This document shows, piece by piece, positions 1 to 10,146 of a stretch of DNA of 64,000 nt. The notes under the pieces were generated by a model. The model was given only the letters and a program-made list of their open reading frames with translations. It made no database searches and was not told where the DNA came from. The stretch is from Psychrobacter sp. Choline-02u-9 (GTDB taxonomy: Bacteria; Pseudomonadota; Gammaproteobacteria; Pseudomonadales; Moraxellaceae). The DNA is taken from contig NZ_PJBF01000049.1 in the NCBI RefSeq assembly GCF_002836505.1, positions 1 to 64,000 of the forward strand, read 5' to 3'. The position numbers and the translations under genes are program-made. Every line of letters starts with the position of its first letter. The first letter of the stretch is position 1.

Positions 1-61
1 CTTCCGTAGTACACTCCACTTATTTACTCGAATGTATATTTATTCAACTATATCGAGCGCA

Positions 62-580
62 TTATTTTGCGGTGGCTGCAGTACTGATTACGTTAAGTGC
101 TTTTGAGATATTAGCAATCTCAGTATCGCAACCTTTGATATTGTGGCGTGTCTTGAGGTAGTCAGGGTTGTTGTATGACAGCCATGCTTTTTTATCGGCA
201 TCTTCGCTAATCAAGATTTTTTGCGGCAAATCAATGGCAACAGTTTGCTCACAGTTCATTAATGGCGTACCCGCTTTAGGGTTGCCAAACATAATGACTT
301 GCGTTGGTCTCAATGATAAGTCGGCACTCTGTGCATTTTTCTGATGGTCGACTCGTGCAAATACTTTCATATCCTTGCTTTCGATAACTGAGACCAGCTT
401 GTCTGCGGTATCTTTGACGGAGTGATTGCTCTGTAAAGTTACCAAGCCTTTTTCAGCATTGATAGAGGTTGTTGTGTCTGTCATAGCACCAGCACTCTTG
501 GTTTTATCTAGCAGCGTATCGATACTGGCACAAGAAGAAACGGCTACTGCTAGCGCAGCGATAGAGACGATTTTAATCAT
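62..580 (-). CDS. DUF302 domain lipoprotein
   Basis: A 172-residue protein with a lipoprotein signal peptide: a short hydrophobic N-terminus ends in VSSC, so Cys17 is the likely lipidated residue. The body carries the DUF302 pattern: VFARVDHQKNA near residue 75, then an IMFGNPKAGTPLM segment near residue 97, an AIDLPQKILI strand and a WLSYN segment. DUF302 proteins are small, often exported, and have no agreed biochemical function. The family call is firm and the role is unknown. The gene stands alone, transcribed away from the LysR gene's 3' end. Confidence 0.8.
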   Translation of the reverse strand: MIKIVSIAALAVAVSSCASIDTLLDKTKSAGAMTDTTTSINAEKGLVTLQSNHSVKDTADKLVSVIESKDMKVFARVDHQKNAQSADLSLRPTQVIMFGNPKAGTPLMNCEQTVAIDLPQKILISEDADKKAWLSYNNPDYLKTRHNIKGCDTEIANISKALNVISTAATAK

Positions 581-691
581 AATTACACCTTTAAGTTGTC
601 TGTAGTATGGTCAGTCCTAACTATAATGAGCAACATCAAATATTCATTGTGCGTAATCAGGTTTGCTATTGCAATACGTCTTAACAGAACG

Positions 692-1612
692 TTAAACCAA
701 ATGTTCTGCCAAATAATCTACGAGCAGTCTAATCTTTGGTGATAAATGACGGTTATGCGGATAAATGGCCCAAATGCTTTCTTCGGGCTCTCTATAGTCA
801 TCAAGTAAACTGACCAACTCGCCAGACGCTAAGTACTTTTGCACATAATAATCAGGCAGCTGTACGATACCCAGCCCTTTTAGTGCAGCATCGACCAGAC
901 TATAGCCGCTGTTATATTGCACCGTACCAGAGACACGCAGGTTCCGCTCTATACTTGCTTGTTGGTTGTCCGTCTTACCATGAGTATGACTGTTCTCTTT
1001 TACTTTAGCAGTATCTATAAAGTGCCAGTAGTCACGAGTACCCAATAGGCAGTTATGTTGACTTAAATCACTTAGATGGTGTGGTACGCCGTGTTTTTTT
1101 AGATAAGAGGGCGCCGCGCAGACAAAGTTAGTACGCAGGCTAAGTTTCTTTGCCATCATCGTCGAGTCATGCAATTTGCCAATACGAATGGCCAAATCAT
1201 AACCCCCTTCAATCAAATCAATTTTCTGATTGCTCAAAAAGGCAGTCACTTCGATATCGTGATACTGCATCATAAAATCATTGATGAGTGGTAATAACTG
1301 CTGCTCACCATAAGTCACGGGCGCTGTTAGTTTTATTCTGCCTTGAGGCTTTGATTGTAAGTTGCTTACGGCTTGCTCAGCGGCATCCAAGCCGTCGAGT
1401 ACACTGCGGCAATGCTGATAGAATACACGGCCTTCTTCAGTCAGTGAGACCTTGCGCGTGGTTCGATATAGCAGCTTTATGTTTAAACGTTTCTCTAACG
1501 CGCTGATCTGGCGGCTGACTTGTGCAGTCGAGATACCCAACTCTTTTGCACCACGTGTAAAGCTCTCATATTCTGCGACATAGACAAACTCACTAATTCC
1601 TTCCCAGCGCAT
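692..1612 (-). CDS. LysR-family transcriptional regulator, divergent from frmA
   Basis: The N-terminal winged helix-turn-helix (about residues 1-60) includes AKELGISTAQVSRQISALEKRL, followed by a LysR substrate-binding domain (about 90-300). The open frame extends to a TTG at 1624, but the typical LysR opening begins at the ATG at 1612 (MRWEGISEF), giving 306 residues; no strong ribosome site decides between them. It is divergently placed about 290 bp from frmA, so it may control frmA and itself, as many LysR genes do for a divergent neighbour. It is not related to FrmR, the usual enterobacterial formaldehyde repressor. The effector is unknown. Confidence 0.85.
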   Translation of the reverse strand: MRWEGISEFVYVAEYESFTRGAKELGISTAQVSRQISALEKRLNIKLLYRTTRKVSLTEEGRVFYQHCRSVLDGLDAAEQAVSNLQSKPQGRIKLTAPVTYGEQQLLPLINDFMMQYHDIEVTAFLSNQKIDLIEGGYDLAIRIGKLHDSTMMAKKLSLRTNFVCAAPSYLKKHGVPHHLSDLSQHNCLLGTRDYWHFIDTAKVKENSHTHGKTDNQQASIERNLRVSGTVQYNSGYSLVDAALKGLGIVQLPDYYVQKYLASGELVSLLDDYREPEESIWAIYPHNRHLSPKIRLLVDYLAEHLV

Positions 1613-1727
1613 GATTATTACCAATATGTAAAAGATATTTGCAAATATAGCATATTGTTATCCGCTCAGAAATAAATATAATGGTTAGTATCAATGTAAA
1701 CAGATGGTGTTTTACTGTCATCGATGC

Positions 1728-1751
1728 TTGCCTATAGAGGGCAGGCAAGAT
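1728..1751. promoter_or_regulatory. Short inverted repeat in the LysR/frmA divergent region
   Basis: CTTGCC and GGCAAG arms flank about 10 bases roughly midway between the divergent LysR gene and frmA. It could be a regulator-binding site or a leader hairpin; no consensus was matched. Confidence 0.3.
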
Positions 1752-1820
1752 AAGCTCAGTCTATCTTTATTTGTTTTAACTATAGATATAGTAAACGCCA
1801 GAAGCCATAAAATGCGTTAG

Positions 1821-3029
<1,209 letters not shown>

Positions 3030-3085
3030 TCGTCGCTACTGATGATGATATAAGAATCAAGTTTCTAACTTGACGACTACATAAT

Positions 3086-3119
3086 AAAAAAGCTGCTTCG
3101 ATATCGAAGCAGCTTTTTT
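3086..3119. terminator. Bidirectional rho-independent terminator between frmA and the HAD gene
   Basis: A perfect palindrome with core AGCTGCTTCGATATCGAAGC is flanked by A and T runs on the two sides, so it can end both convergent transcripts. Confidence 0.9.
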
Positions 3120-3157
3120 GTATGTTATTTCTAAACACAGGCTACTAGCTCGGTATA

Positions 3158-3853
3158 TCAGGTGTTCTGCTGGCTAATGATTTGGTCCGCTAGCGTCAAT
3201 AAATCTGCTGCGGTCAAATCTGGTACTGGTACATTTGGTGCGCTCAACATCTCATTATAAGGACGCGTCAAAAAAGCACCTCGGCAGCCTGCCGCTTGAG
3301 CACCGATGGTATCCCAAAGGTGACAAGCAACTAGGCACAAGTCTGAGGTGTCAACAGCAAGCGTATCAGCTACCATCTGGTAGGTCTCAGGTGCTGGCTT
3401 GAACTTACTAACGCTCTCAACGCTGAAATGATGTTCAAAAAATTGGCTTAGCCCTGCTTTTTCTAACGGCGTAGGAGATGGGCTGCTTGCTGAGTTGGTG
3501 AGTGTGACCAGTCGGAACCCTGCCTCGCGTAAACGTGTAAGGGCGGGCGCTGCATCAGGATGAGCAGGTAGCGCGCTCATTCTTTCTTTGAAGTCATTGA
3601 TATCGGCGTCTGTCAAAGTCACTTGTCTGATATCAGCAACCATTCGCAGAGCACCAACCCCGAGCTCGCCAAAAGGTGTATAGAGGCCGGACAACGTCAT
3701 AGTTTGCGAGTACAGTACCAGCTGAGCGAACCATTCTCGCAGTACTCTTTGCTTGCCAAAGACACGGGTGAATAAAGGCGTTAGCGTATCGATGTCGAGC
3801 AATGTTTCATTGACGTCGAACACAATGATCGAGGGAAAGCGTTCAGAAGACAT
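3158..3853 (-). CDS. HAD-superfamily hydrolase, haloacid dehalogenase type II-like
   Basis: A 231-residue HAD-fold protein. Motif I is FDVNETLLD at residues 12-20 (nucleophile Asp13), motif II is the TLTNSASS segment, motif III Lys lies in SKFKPAPETY, and a late acidic loop is in CLVACHLWDTIGAQAAG. FDVNETLLD and the ACHLWD segment are typical of the (S)-2-haloacid dehalogenase (type II) subfamily, many members of which lack proven dehalogenase activity. It lies 44 bp downstream of the FrnE-like gene on the same strand and has an AAGGA ribosome site. The true substrate cannot be set from sequence. Confidence 0.85.
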   Translation of the reverse strand: MSSERFPSIIVFDVNETLLDIDTLTPLFTRVFGKQRVLREWFAQLVLYSQTMTLSGLYTPFGELGVGALRMVADIRQVTLTDADINDFKERMSALPAHPDAAPALTRLREAGFRLVTLTNSASSPSPTPLEKAGLSQFFEHHFSVESVSKFKPAPETYQMVADTLAVDTSDLCLVACHLWDTIGAQAAGCRGAFLTRPYNEMLSAPNVPVPDLTAADLLTLADQIISQQNT

Positions 3854-3897
3854 AAAGTATCCTTTTATAGAATGGCATTCTTATAACGTCAGGTGGT

Positions 3898-4551
3898 TTA
3901 CTCAGTCATGTTGGCCAATTGCTCTAAAATACTGATGTAGTTTTCGACCCCTTGAGCACCGCTGACCAGATGACGCTCATTAAAGATAATCGCTGGTACA
4001 CTTTGGATGCCTTGCTGTTGCCAATGCTGTTCTTCTGCTCGTACTTCTTTCGCAAAGAATTGACCTTCTAACACTGCCAATGACTCACTACGATCAAGCC
4101 CAGTCTCTGCTGCAATATCAGCAAGCACATTGATATCGGAGATATCTCTGTTATTGGTGAAATGCGCAGTAAATAAGGCTTGCTTTAGCTCATGCATGCG
4201 GCCTTGCTGATCAGCGAAATGTAGCAGCTGATGCAAGTTAAAGGTGTTGTGCATGCGTGTGTCATCATTGAAATTAAATTCAAAGCCAACTTCCTGTCCA
4301 GCTTCAGTCATTCTGACTCGACTAGCATCTGATTCTTGTTTAGTAGAACCGTACTTCTCGATAATGTGCTCACGTAGGTTTTGCCCTTCGCTTGGCATAT
4401 TTGGGTTTAGCTCAAACGGATGCCAGTGGATAGTGTGAGCGGTATTGGTTTGCTCAAGTGCTGCTGCCAATTGACGATAGCCGATAACGCACCAAGGGCA
4501 AACGACGTCTGAGACGATATCTATTCGGAGTGGTTTTTCTGATGTGCTCAT
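3898..4551 (-). CDS. DsbA-family oxidoreductase, FrnE-like
   Basis: A 217-residue thioredoxin-fold protein with an insertion helical domain. The redox motif CPWC is at residues 18-21, directly after the first strand (RIDIVSDVV), and a cis-Pro region lies in GIQSVPAIIFNERHLVSGAQG. There is no signal peptide, so it is cytoplasmic like FrnE/YwbO proteins of the 2-hydroxychromene-2-carboxylate isomerase/DsbA group. A GAGGAAAT ribosome site precedes the ATG. It is probably co-transcribed with the HAD gene. The role is likely thiol-disulfide exchange or stress protection, by family only. Confidence 0.85.
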   Translation of the reverse strand: MSTSEKPLRIDIVSDVVCPWCVIGYRQLAAALEQTNTAHTIHWHPFELNPNMPSEGQNLREHIIEKYGSTKQESDASRVRMTEAGQEVGFEFNFNDDTRMHNTFNLHQLLHFADQQGRMHELKQALFTAHFTNNRDISDINVLADIAAETGLDRSESLAVLEGQFFAKEVRAEEQHWQQQGIQSVPAIIFNERHLVSGAQGVENYISILEQLANMTE

Positions 4552-4942
4552 ATTTCCTCGCGGGTATTATTATGTATGTTTTGTTTGGGATGTATAGATA
4601 GTGACATATCAGTTGGAATCAAGCAGATATACCTAGTTATCAGACAACTATAACTGGTTACCATATATCAAGTCAGTTCATACTAAGAGAATGACTAAGT
4701 GATTACAATGTAGTCTGCGCAGTCGGCGTCGCCAATTCGGTAGCGTAATTGTAATCATTATTAAGAAGACGATAGGCGTTTTTGCAATACGCTGACTCAG
4801 TCATAACAAAACCTACGAATACTTAACCAAGCAGGCATGGTCATAAAATAGCTTTTTATTTAAAGTGGCTTCGTTAAATGGCAATCGAAGAATAAAAATT
4901 CTAAGCAAGAATAAAAAACTAATATCAATAATGGAGTCACAG
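4552..4942. other. Intergenic region with a 9-bp inverted repeat
   Basis: A 391-bp region upstream of both the FrnE-like (-) and nitroreductase (+) genes, so it should hold two divergent promoters. GATTACAAT (4701-4709) is matched by ATTGTAATC (4748-4756) around a G+C-richer 38-base centre. No gene was recognised. Confidence 0.5.
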
Positions 4943-5599
4943 ATGAAAAGTATCACTGAAGCAATGAACTGGCGCTATAGCACTAAAGAGTTTGATACCA
5001 ATAAGAAAATCTCAGCAGAAGACTTCCAAAGTCTAAAGGATACTTTACGCCTCAGTCCTTCGAGCACCAATATTCAGCCTTGGCATTTTGTCATTGCTGA
5101 TGATGAAGCTGGTAAAGCCCGAATCGCTAAAGGCACTGAGGGCATGTATGAGTTCAACGATGCCAAAGTAAAAGGTGCCTCGCACGTCATTGTATTCTGT
5201 AGCCGTGTCTATGCTGATGATGAGTTTTTGGATGACATCTTAGAAAAAGAAGATGCAGATGGTCGTTTTGCAGAGCCAAAATTTAAAGAACAAATGCACC
5301 AGACACGTAAAATGTTTTTGGACATTCGTCGTTATGAGCAAAAGGACGAGCCACATTGGTTGATAGAGCAATTGTATCTCAATATGGGCGCTCTACTACT
5401 AGGAGCGGCAACTTTAGGTATTGATGCGGTGCCGATGGAAGGGGCGGATTTGAAAACGCTCGATGAAGAGTTTGATTTACGTAGTAAAGGCTACACCGCT
5501 GTGGCAGTCGTATCACTTGGTTATCGTAGTAAAGATGACTTTAACGCTGAGCTGCCAAAATCACGTTTTGATGAAGAAACCATTATTACGAAAGTCTAG
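4943..5599 (+). CDS. NAD(P)H-dependent nitroreductase, NfsB-like
   Basis: Flavin (FMN)-dependent oxidoreductase of the NfsB/FRase I group, acting on nitroaromatics and quinones with NAD(P)H. The start MKSITEAMNWRYSTKEFD has the FMN-binding RYSTKEFD motif, followed by LSPSSTNIQPWHFVI and the C-terminal MEGADLKTLDEEFDL and AVVSLGYRSKDDF segments typical of NfsB. The open frame reaches 4865, but the ATG at 4943 has GGAG six bases upstream and gives 218 residues, matching E. coli NfsB (217). It stands alone, and a strong hairpin follows. Confidence 0.9.
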   Translation: MKSITEAMNWRYSTKEFDTNKKISAEDFQSLKDTLRLSPSSTNIQPWHFVIADDEAGKARIAKGTEGMYEFNDAKVKGASHVIVFCSRVYADDEFLDDILEKEDADGRFAEPKFKEQMHQTRKMFLDIRRYEQKDEPHWLIEQLYLNMGALLLGAATLGIDAVPMEGADLKTLDEEFDLRSKGYTAVAVVSLGYRSKDDFNAELPKSRFDEETIITKV

Positions 5600-5674
5600 C
5601 CAGTTATTAGCTAAGCAAAGAACGTGTTTAATAGACATATCTACTAAATACTATACGTAAAAAGTCTATTTAAG

Positions 5675-5710
5675 AGCCTCATAAACTGACCGTTTATGAG
5701 GCTTTTTTTT
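5675..5710 (+). terminator. Rho-independent terminator of the nitroreductase gene
   Basis: A perfect 12-bp stem (AGCCTCATAAAC with GTTTATGAGGCT), five-base loop and a run of about nine T. Confidence 0.9.
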
Positions 5711-5933
5711 AGGGATTTCCTTTGAAATAACGTTAAAAACTGAGGATAAAAAATATACCACCTATTAGCAGCGCTAACATTTCGATACTCTCGCAGATTA
5801 GAAACTACACTGGAATCCCTACAAAGTAAAAACAAAACAACTGTTTTCATACGTCATAATAAATTTATTGACGCTGTCATTTTGAAGCGTATTTCACCAT
5901 TCCATTATATTCATCTGCCAGCGAGAAGCCAGC
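5711..5933. other. Region upstream of the molybdenum hydroxylase operon
   Basis: A+T-rich sequence expected to hold the operon promoter. In the frame of the first gene a stop lies at 5883, about 50 bases upstream of the start, so no hidden N-terminal signal peptide can be added. No operator was recognised. Confidence 0.5.
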
Positions 5934-6605
5934 ATGTCTACTTTGACCTTAACAATCAATAAGCAAGATTATCAGCTTGAAAATCTTGACGCCCGTACGA
6001 CACTGCTCGACGTCTGTCGTCAGCACTTACAAATTACTGGACCCAAAAAAGGCTGCGACCACGGTCAATGCGGGGCATGTACCATGCTCATCAATGGACG
6101 ACGGGTTAATTCTTGTCTGACGCTCGCCGTTATGCATGATGGTGATGACATCACAACAATTGAAGGCATCGGAATGCCAGAGTCATTATCGGCATTGCAG
6201 CAAGCGTTTAAAGACAATGACGCTTTTCAGTGTGGGTACTGTACGCCAGGTCAGATTTGTTCAGCGACCGCATTGATAGAAGAAGTGAAGCAAAATTGGC
6301 CAAGCCATGTTAGCACCGACTTAAAAAATCCTGATGGTCTCCTTGTACAAGAAATTGCTGAGCGCATGAGCGGTAATATCTGCCGTTGCTCAGCTTATCC
6401 AAATATTATCAAAGCCATTTCACAAGTGCTTGAAAGCCAGGTATCAGATAGTCAAACACAAGAGCCTAGTACTCAAAAAGCAGACAACACAGTGCAAAAC
6501 TCAAGCGTGACAGGTATTTGGTCACCGCCACCGAGCGAGGCGCAACTTGGTAGGACCTCAGCGAATAACAAGACAGCAACTGCTACAACAGGAGGCCGCT
6601 CATGA
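5934..6605 (+). CDS. Molybdenum hydroxylase 2Fe-2S subunit, PaoA/YagT-like
   Basis: Electron-transfer subunit of an aldehyde/xanthine-oxidase-family enzyme. An N-terminal plant-ferredoxin-like domain (about 1-80) has cluster cysteines in CDHGQCGAC and a later Cys (NSCLTL). A second helical domain (about 85-165) has CGYC and CRC cysteines for the second 2Fe-2S cluster. The segment GPKKGCDHGQCGACTMLINGR strongly resembles E. coli PaoA. Unlike E. coli PaoA, there is no Tat leader: the protein starts directly with the ferredoxin domain. Residues after about 165 form a Ser/Thr/Gln-rich tail of roughly 55 residues absent from PaoA. The stop overlaps the next gene's start, so translation is coupled. 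Confidence 0.9.
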   Translation: MSTLTLTINKQDYQLENLDARTTLLDVCRQHLQITGPKKGCDHGQCGACTMLINGRRVNSCLTLAVMHDGDDITTIEGIGMPESLSALQQAFKDNDAFQCGYCTPGQICSATALIEEVKQNWPSHVSTDLKNPDGLLVQEIAERMSGNICRCSAYPNIIKAISQVLESQVSDSQTQEPSTQKADNTVQNSSVTGIWSPPPSEAQLGRTSANNKTATATTGGRS

Positions 6606-7594
6606 AACGCTTTGAATATAGTCGTGCTGATGCACCAGAGCAAGCGGCAATATCTGCTAGTACCAAAGATGCGTCTTTTATCGCAGGTGGTACCAACTTA
6701 TTAGACTTGATGAAATTGGAGATCGAAACCCCAATCAAACTGGTCGATATCACTCGTTTAGAATTAGAGCAAGTGGAAAAGACTGCCGATGGTGGTTTAC
6801 GTATTGGTACGCTGGTCAGCAATAGTGATTTGGCTGCCCATCCTGACGTCATTGCAAATTATCCGGTATTGTCTCGTGCCATATTGGCAGGAGCGACTGG
6901 TCAGCTACGTAACAGAGCGACAACGGGCGGCAACTTTTTGCAGCGTACTCGTTGCTATTATTTTTATCAAACAGACAGCGCTTGTAATAAACGTGAACCG
7001 GGCACAGGATGTCCTGCTATCAACGGGGAGAACCGTACCCTAGCTGTCTTAGGTAGCAGTGATTCATGTATTGCTCAGCACCCATCCGATATGGCAGTGG
7101 CAATGCGCTTACTGGATGCCACTATCGAGACAGTCAAAGCGGACGGGTCTACTCGTACCATCAATGTGAAAGACTTTTATTGTTTACCAAAAGATACACC
7201 GCATATCGAAAATGTGCTAGAAGCAGGCGAGCTGATTACTCATGTTGTATTACCTGCCCCTATTAAGGGCATGCATACCTATGACAAAGTGCGTGATCGC
7301 GCTTCTTACGCCTTTGCACTGGTATCTTGTGCCGCAGTCATCGATGCTGACGACAATGGCAACCTAAAGACAGTACGATTGGCGTTCGGTGGCATCGGTA
7401 CCAAGCCATGGCGTAATGAAGAGGTTGAGGCACTATTAACGGATACCGATGGCAATAGCGACGTTATCACGCAGGCCGCTGATCTATTATTGCATGATGC
7501 CAAAGGTAATGGTCAGAACGACTTTAAGATACCGTTGACGCGTCGCCTACTAAAACAAGTTATTCAGCGCGCATTAGCGGGCGAGGGAGCATAA
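6602..7594 (+). CDS. Molybdenum hydroxylase FAD subunit, PaoB/YagS-like
   Basis: A 330-residue CO-dehydrogenase flavoprotein-type subunit. It has the FAD-binding FIAGGTNLLDLMK segment near residue 28 and a second ATTGGNFLQRTRC motif near residue 100. The next stretch holds four cysteines (RTRC, SACNKREPGTGC and DSC) that in PaoB bind an extra 4Fe-4S cluster; this insertion separates PaoB/YagS from ordinary XdhB. It overlaps the 2Fe-2S gene by four bases (ATGA) and lies two bases before the large subunit gene. The reductant path should be Moco to 2Fe-2S clusters to FAD, with 4Fe-4S of uncertain role. Confidence 0.92.
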   Translation: MKRFEYSRADAPEQAAISASTKDASFIAGGTNLLDLMKLEIETPIKLVDITRLELEQVEKTADGGLRIGTLVSNSDLAAHPDVIANYPVLSRAILAGATGQLRNRATTGGNFLQRTRCYYFYQTDSACNKREPGTGCPAINGENRTLAVLGSSDSCIAQHPSDMAVAMRLLDATIETVKADGSTRTINVKDFYCLPKDTPHIENVLEAGELITHVVLPAPIKGMHTYDKVRDRASYAFALVSCAAVIDADDNGNLKTVRLAFGGIGTKPWRNEEVEALLTDTDGNSDVITQAADLLLHDAKGNGQNDFKIPLTRRLLKQVIQRALAGEGA

Positions 7595-7596
7595 TC

Positions 7597-10035
7597 ATGA
7601 CACTATTAGAATCAATCACCCAGTCAGAACCAACCAAAAAACTGACCATGGATGAGCCTGTTGAAACGCTATTTAGCACAACGGCAAGCAAGCTAGTTGG
7701 TAAGCCAATCAACCGTGTTGATGGTTCCCTAAAGGTTAGCGGTCAAGCGAAATACAGTGCCGAAATACACTTGGACAATCAAGCCTATGGTGTATTGGTA
7801 GGCGCGACCATTGCTAAAGGTCAAGTTGAGAGTATCGATAGTGACTCTCTAAAAGGCATTCCTAATATTATTAAAGTCGTGACCGATCCTGAGCACTTTT
7901 TGCGTAACTCTCAACAAGGGACAAAAACTAAAGCACCCAAGCAAGGGGTTAGCGAGATTTTTTATCATGGTCAGCCTATTGCTGTCGTGGTTGCTGAGAC
8001 TTTTGAGGCGGCAAGAGAAGGCGCTAAAGCGCTGAAAGTGACTTATAAGGATGAGACTGACCAAGCGGCATTAAACTTTACTCAAGAGCTCTCTAACGCA
8101 CATGCGGTAGATGAAGAAAAAGGCTCTGATAAAAATAATGTCCAAGGCGATCCAGACCAAGGCTTAGCTGATGCGGCAGTGACCGTTGATCGCTTTTATC
8201 ATACCCCAAGTCAAAGCAACTCTCCGATGGAGCCCCATACAACGTTGGCTCATTGGGAAGGCGATAAGCTCGTTCTGTATACTTCCAATCAGATGATCGC
8301 TTCTTGCAAACAGCAAGTCATGGATGCTCTGGACCTAAATAAAGATCAAGTACAACTGATCGCACACTATGTGGGTGGTGGGTTCGGTAGTAAGCTCGGT
8401 ATTGCTCCTGAATCTATTGCAGCGGCGATTGCTGCGAAAGATCTGGGTCGTCCTGTGCTAATCACTATGACGCGTTCACAAGTGATGGAAGCAACGGTCA
8501 GACGCTCAAACACGCGTCAGCGTATCGCTATTGGTTGTAATAAAGAAGGTATTATCAACACATTTATTCATGATACTACGACCAGTAATTTGCCAGGAGA
8601 AGCTTTTTTTGAGCCGACGGCATTATCTACCCATTATCTATACCGTGGTGAAAACCGCCGTGTACATTATCAGATGGTAGATATGAATCAAGTATTATCA
8701 GGCTCGATGCGTGCGCCGGGTGAGGCGGTGGGTTTGATCGCGGTTGAATGTGCCATGGACGAGCTAGCCTCACAGCTGGACATTGATCCAATCGAGCTGC
8801 GCCGCCGTAATGAGCCTGAAGAGGACCCTACCGAAGAGGTTCCTTTCTCCACCCGTCAGCTAGTCGCTTGTATGGAGAAGGGCGCTGAACAGTTTGGTTG
8901 GGATAAGCATAATCCCAAGCCTGCCAGTCAATTAGAAGGTGACTGGTGGATAGGTACAGGCATGGCGGCGGCTGCCCGTGGTAACCAATTACAGTCTTCT
9001 GAAGCGCGCGCAACTTTGCAAATCGATAAGTCAAAAGCGCTCGGTGTCAAAGCGGTTATTGAGACAGATATGACAGATATTGGTACAGGGTCTTATACAG
9101 TGTTTTCTCAGGTAGCTGCAGATTTATTAGGACTACCTATTGACCATATCGAGATGAAGTTAGGCGATAGTGCCCTGCCGCCTGCATCTGGTTCTGGTGG
9201 TAGCTGGGGCGCAGCGAGTGCAGGTAGTGGTGTATACCTTGCTTGTGAGCAGCTGCGTGAGATGCTAGCAGAAAAAGTCGGTCTATACCCTGATACGATT
9301 CAGCTAGATAATGGTCAAATTAAGCAAGTAGGCAAGCATGATCTGACTACAATAGAGGCAGCCAAAGAGAACGGTCAAGCGTTTGCTGATAGCACTATTG
9401 ATAAAATATCTGAAACGACCGGAGTCTCATTTTCAGAGAATGTATTAGAAGAACAGACAGCATCAGAAAAATATGATTTTGACAATACAGAATCATATGC
9501 GCTTGCTGACGTGATCGCAGGCTACGAGGAGCAAAAAGTCAGTGCCAAAGGACAGATAAAGCCAGGTAAAAATGGTAAAAAGTATCGTCAGTCTTCTTTT
9601 GGTGCAAACTTTGCTGAAGTAGCTGTGCATAAAGTTACTGGTGAGATTCGAGTAAAACGCATGACAGGCGCATTTGCCGCAGGTCGTATTCTTAACCATA
9701 AAACAGCGACTTCGCAATGCTATGGTGGCATGGTATTCGGTATTGGCTCAGCGTTGATGGAAGAGGTCATCCACGATAAAGGTGACGGTCGCCTATGTAA
9801 CCATGATCTCGCTGAATATCATGTGCCAGTCAATGCTGATGTACCACAGTTAGATGTGATATTGGTCGAAGAGGATGATCCTTATACCAACCCGATGCAT
9901 ATCAAAGGTATTGGTGAGACGGCTATTGCCGGTGCTGCCGCTGCGATTGCTAATGCTGTATACAATGCCGTCGGCGTACGTGTTTATGATTTTCCGATTA
10001 CGCTTGATAAATTGCTTTACGAGATGCCAGAGTAA
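7597..10035 (+). CDS. Molybdenum hydroxylase large (molybdopterin) subunit, PaoC/YagR-like
   Basis: Catalytic subunit of an aldehyde-oxidising molybdenum hydroxylase. An N-terminal a/b hammerhead domain (about 40-170, GKPINRVDGSLKVSGQAKYSAE) is followed by Moco-binding segments: GGGFGSKLG, GSMRAPGEAVG and GSGGSWGAASAG. The catalytic glutamate is in KGIGETAIAG near residue 770. At 812 residues it is about 80 longer than E. coli PaoC, from a longer N-terminus and a charged insertion around 600-670. It probably uses the cytidine dinucleotide form of Moco, because a MocA-like gene is present downstream. The substrate, aromatic aldehyde or N-heterocycle, is not decided by sequence. Confidence 0.92.
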   Translation: MTLLESITQSEPTKKLTMDEPVETLFSTTASKLVGKPINRVDGSLKVSGQAKYSAEIHLDNQAYGVLVGATIAKGQVESIDSDSLKGIPNIIKVVTDPEHFLRNSQQGTKTKAPKQGVSEIFYHGQPIAVVVAETFEAAREGAKALKVTYKDETDQAALNFTQELSNAHAVDEEKGSDKNNVQGDPDQGLADAAVTVDRFYHTPSQSNSPMEPHTTLAHWEGDKLVLYTSNQMIASCKQQVMDALDLNKDQVQLIAHYVGGGFGSKLGIAPESIAAAIAAKDLGRPVLITMTRSQVMEATVRRSNTRQRIAIGCNKEGIINTFIHDTTTSNLPGEAFFEPTALSTHYLYRGENRRVHYQMVDMNQVLSGSMRAPGEAVGLIAVECAMDELASQLDIDPIELRRRNEPEEDPTEEVPFSTRQLVACMEKGAEQFGWDKHNPKPASQLEGDWWIGTGMAAAARGNQLQSSEARATLQIDKSKALGVKAVIETDMTDIGTGSYTVFSQVAADLLGLPIDHIEMKLGDSALPPASGSGGSWGAASAGSGVYLACEQLREMLAEKVGLYPDTIQLDNGQIKQVGKHDLTTIEAAKENGQAFADSTIDKISETTGVSFSENVLEEQTASEKYDFDNTESYALADVIAGYEEQKVSAKGQIKPGKNGKKYRQSSFGANFAEVAVHKVTGEIRVKRMTGAFAAGRILNHKTATSQCYGGMVFGIGSALMEEVIHDKGDGRLCNHDLAEYHVPVNADVPQLDVILVEEDDPYTNPMHIKGIGETAIAGAAAAIANAVYNAVGVRVYDFPITLDKLLYEMPE

Positions 10036-10060
10036 TTTTTTGAGCCATATGTACGACAGG

Positions 10061-10085
10061 AACCCGCTTAATGAGCGGGTTTTTA
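10061..10085 (+). terminator. Hairpin terminator between PaoC-like and XdhC-like genes
   Basis: AACCCGCT / AGCGGGTT stem with a five-base loop and T run. It may attenuate, rather than stop, transcription into the maturation genes that follow 60 bp later. Confidence 0.75.
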
Positions 10086-10146
10086 TAACTCAATAAGCAG
10101 TATATTTCGTCATTATCAAGAAAATAACTACCAAATAAGAGGCGTT

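Noticed and set aside
5644..5850. A 68-codon minus-strand frame after the nitroreductase gene
   Set aside because: It runs through the nitroreductase terminator and has no domain or ribosome site.
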